From positions 1-7,603 of the forward strand of contig CAZLLI010000114.1 of NCBI GenBank assembly GCA_964560355.1: DNA of 7,603 bases, given 5' to 3'. The translations under genes were made by a program, and so were the position numbers. The notes beneath the pieces were generated by a model. It saw nothing but the letters and a program-made list of their open reading frames with translations. It was not told the DNA's origin and did not search any database. Position 1 is the first letter of the stretch; every line of letters starts with the position of its first letter. Source of the stretch: JAKEHA01 sp964560355. GTDB taxonomy: Bacteria > Krumholzibacteriota > Krumholzibacteriia > WVZY01 > JAKEHA01. Below are positions 7,122 to 7,603 of the stretch, piece after piece.

Positions 7122-7408
7122 GGGCCCCCGCGAAGCCTAGAGGGGCCGCCGTTCCTTTGCAACTAGCAAACCGACAAACAGTTAGCTGTTTTCCACGACA
7201 ATCGCGGGCGCGCGCAATCGCGCGATGAGCCATCGACAGAGTGATAACTCACTACGAAATATCATCTTAGTCCGTCCGGCGGGCCCCGGATCCGGAGCGC
7301 GACGAGGACCGGCCCAAGAAAGTCCGCGTCCTGGCGCTAACATCGCAATCAATTTACTCTAAATAAGTTACGACGACCGCTCGGCCCCGACGTTGCCGGT
7401 CATGCGCG
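7122..7408. other. Divergent intergenic region between smpB and the tRNA-Leu promoter
   Basis: About 290 bases without a supportable gene on either strand. It must hold the start signals for the minus-strand operon, but I found no good -35/-10 pair pointing toward smpB. Visible structure: two short inverted repeats near smpB (described separately); a repeated CAATCGCG at 7199-7206 and 7215-7222; a dyad GTGA-TAAC-TCAC at 7241-7252; a GC-rich stretch at about 7275-7335 with CCGGATCCGG (7286-7295) and complementary AGGAC/GTCCT; and an AT-rich patch at 7347-7370 (roughly 20 of 24 bases A/T) in otherwise GC-rich DNA. None has a run of T residues that would make it an intrinsic terminator. Confidence 0.5.
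7156..7191. repeat. Two adjacent short inverted repeats upstream of smpB
   Basis: TTTGC-N5-GCAAA (7156-7170) and AAACAG-N4-CTGTTT (7176-7191) are perfect dyads separated by five bases, 35 to 70 bases upstream of the smpB ATG. They could be an operator or part of the 5' untranslated RNA. They are short enough to be chance in this AT-richer patch, so function is unproven. Confidence 0.35.
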
Positions 7409-7437
7409 TTGACTTTTCCACCGCCTTCGACTATCCT
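7409..7437 (+). promoter_or_regulatory. Sigma70-type promoter for tRNA-Leu, with GC-rich discriminator
   Basis: TTGACT (7409-7414, five of six matches to the -35 consensus) and TATCCT (7432-7437, four of six to the -10) are separated by exactly 17 bases. The predicted start is near 7444. The bases just after the -10 are GCGCGGC, a GC-rich discriminator of the kind found at stable-RNA promoters under stringent control by ppGpp. This leaves a leader of about 80 bases before the tRNA. Promoter position is well supported by pattern; stringent regulation is inference. Confidence 0.7.
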
Positions 7438-7454
7438 GCGCGGCGAGGTCGTCG

Positions 7455-7508
7455 ATGGGCTTTTGGCTTTGCCTCACCGTCGTCCTCTTGCTGCCAACAA
7501 CCTGCTAA
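7455..7508 (+). CDS. Possible 17-residue Leu-rich leader peptide upstream of tRNA-Leu
   Basis: An ATG at 7455 with GAGG six bases before it (7445-7448) opens a 17-codon frame, MGFWLCLTVVLLLPTTC, ending in TAA at 7506-7508. It lies between the predicted transcription start (about 7444) and the tRNA (7524). Five of its 17 residues are leucine, using CTT, CTC, CTC, TTG and CTG codons, and the tRNA downstream reads CTG. It is hydrophobic and looks like the core of a signal peptide. A frame this short can easily occur by chance, and its ribosome site would sit at the very 5' end of the transcript, so it is reported only as a candidate. Confidence 0.2.
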   Translation: MGFWLCLTVVLLLPTTC

Positions 7509-7523
7509 GGAGTTGTTTCTGCC

Positions 7524-7603
7524 GCCGAAGTGGTGGAATTGGTAGACGCGCTGCGTTCAGGGCGCAGTGAGGGAAACCTCGTGGGGGTTCGAGTCCCCCC
7601 TTC
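7524..7603 (+). tRNA. tRNA-Leu(CAG), 3' end cut off by the window edge
   Basis: The gene begins with acceptor strand GCCGAAG (7524-7530), which pairs with the CTTC at the window's last bases plus a missing GGC. The anticodon stem is CTGCG/CGCAG around TTCAGGG, giving anticodon CAG (7558-7560), which reads the leucine codon CTG. The long variable arm GAGGGAAACCTC is typical of class II tRNAs such as Leu, and the T arm is GGGGG-TTCGAGT-CCCCC. It lies divergent from smpB and has its own promoter at 7409-7437. tRNA-Leu genes are frequent integration sites, but the 3' end needed to look for an attachment site is outside the window. Confidence 0.96.

Noticed and set aside
7506..7512. TAAGGAG as a ribosome binding site for a gene starting near the tRNA-Leu
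   Set aside because: The only nearby start, TTG at 7513, directly abuts it, and the GTG at about 7531 lies inside the tRNA. No coding frame follows.
1..7603. Search for CRISPR arrays, insertion sequences, prophage or defence genes
   Set aside because: No regularly spaced repeats, transposase or integrase frames, or terminal inverted repeats were seen. All long minus-strand genes are accounted for by housekeeping or transport families.

Overview
This window reads as a conserved bacterial housekeeping block, not an accessory island. It is GC-rich (clearly above 60 %, full of CGCG tetranucleotides). It carries eight tightly packed minus-strand genes between two divergent, edge-truncated tRNA genes. 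The periplasmic Amidase_3 protein with a signal peptide suggests a Gram-negative. The gene set (amidase, GerMN protein, murI, rph, rdgB) and the amidase's sequence style point loosely to a deltaproteobacterial-type lineage (Myxococcota, Desulfobacterota or a relative). That placement is inference and I cannot name a genus.

Layout, in the direction of minus-strand transcription: smpB (7121-6672), a secreted N-acetylmuramoyl-L-alanine amidase (6630-5098), a membrane-anchored GerMN-domain protein (5089-4472), murI (4464-3667), rph (3649-2945), rdgB (2940-2257), an ABC ATPase (2260-1358), its ABC-2 permease (1357-92), then tRNA-Pro(UGG) (71 to beyond position 1). Gaps run 41, 8, 7, 17, 4, -4, 0 and 20 nt. 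No convincing terminator lies between any of them, so one long transcript that ends in a tRNA is plausible. On the plus strand, tRNA-Leu(CAG) starts at 7524 and runs off the right edge. It has a good sigma70-type promoter at 7409-7437. The 7122-7408 stretch between the divergent units has no recognisable gene, only some short dyads and an AT-rich patch.

Functionally the genes fall into three groups. The envelope group is glutamate racemase (D-Glu for peptidoglycan), the amidase (peptidoglycan cleavage) and the GerMN protein. The RNA and nucleotide quality-control group is SmpB (ribosome rescue), RNase PH (tRNA 3' trimming) and RdgB (removal of deaminated purine nucleotides). The third is a NatAB-like ABC-2 exporter translationally coupled to rdgB. 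The order murI/racE - gerM - rph - rdgB resembles the Bacillus subtilis racE-ysmB-gerM-rph-ysnA cluster, which suggests an old conserved neighbourhood.

I did not find a novel defence, mobile or biosynthetic system. The points most worth a second look are modest: an extra segment of about 21 residues in RdgB, a tRNA-Pro apparently at the tail of an mRNA operon, and a 17-codon Leu-rich mini-ORF between the tRNA-Leu promoter and the tRNA.
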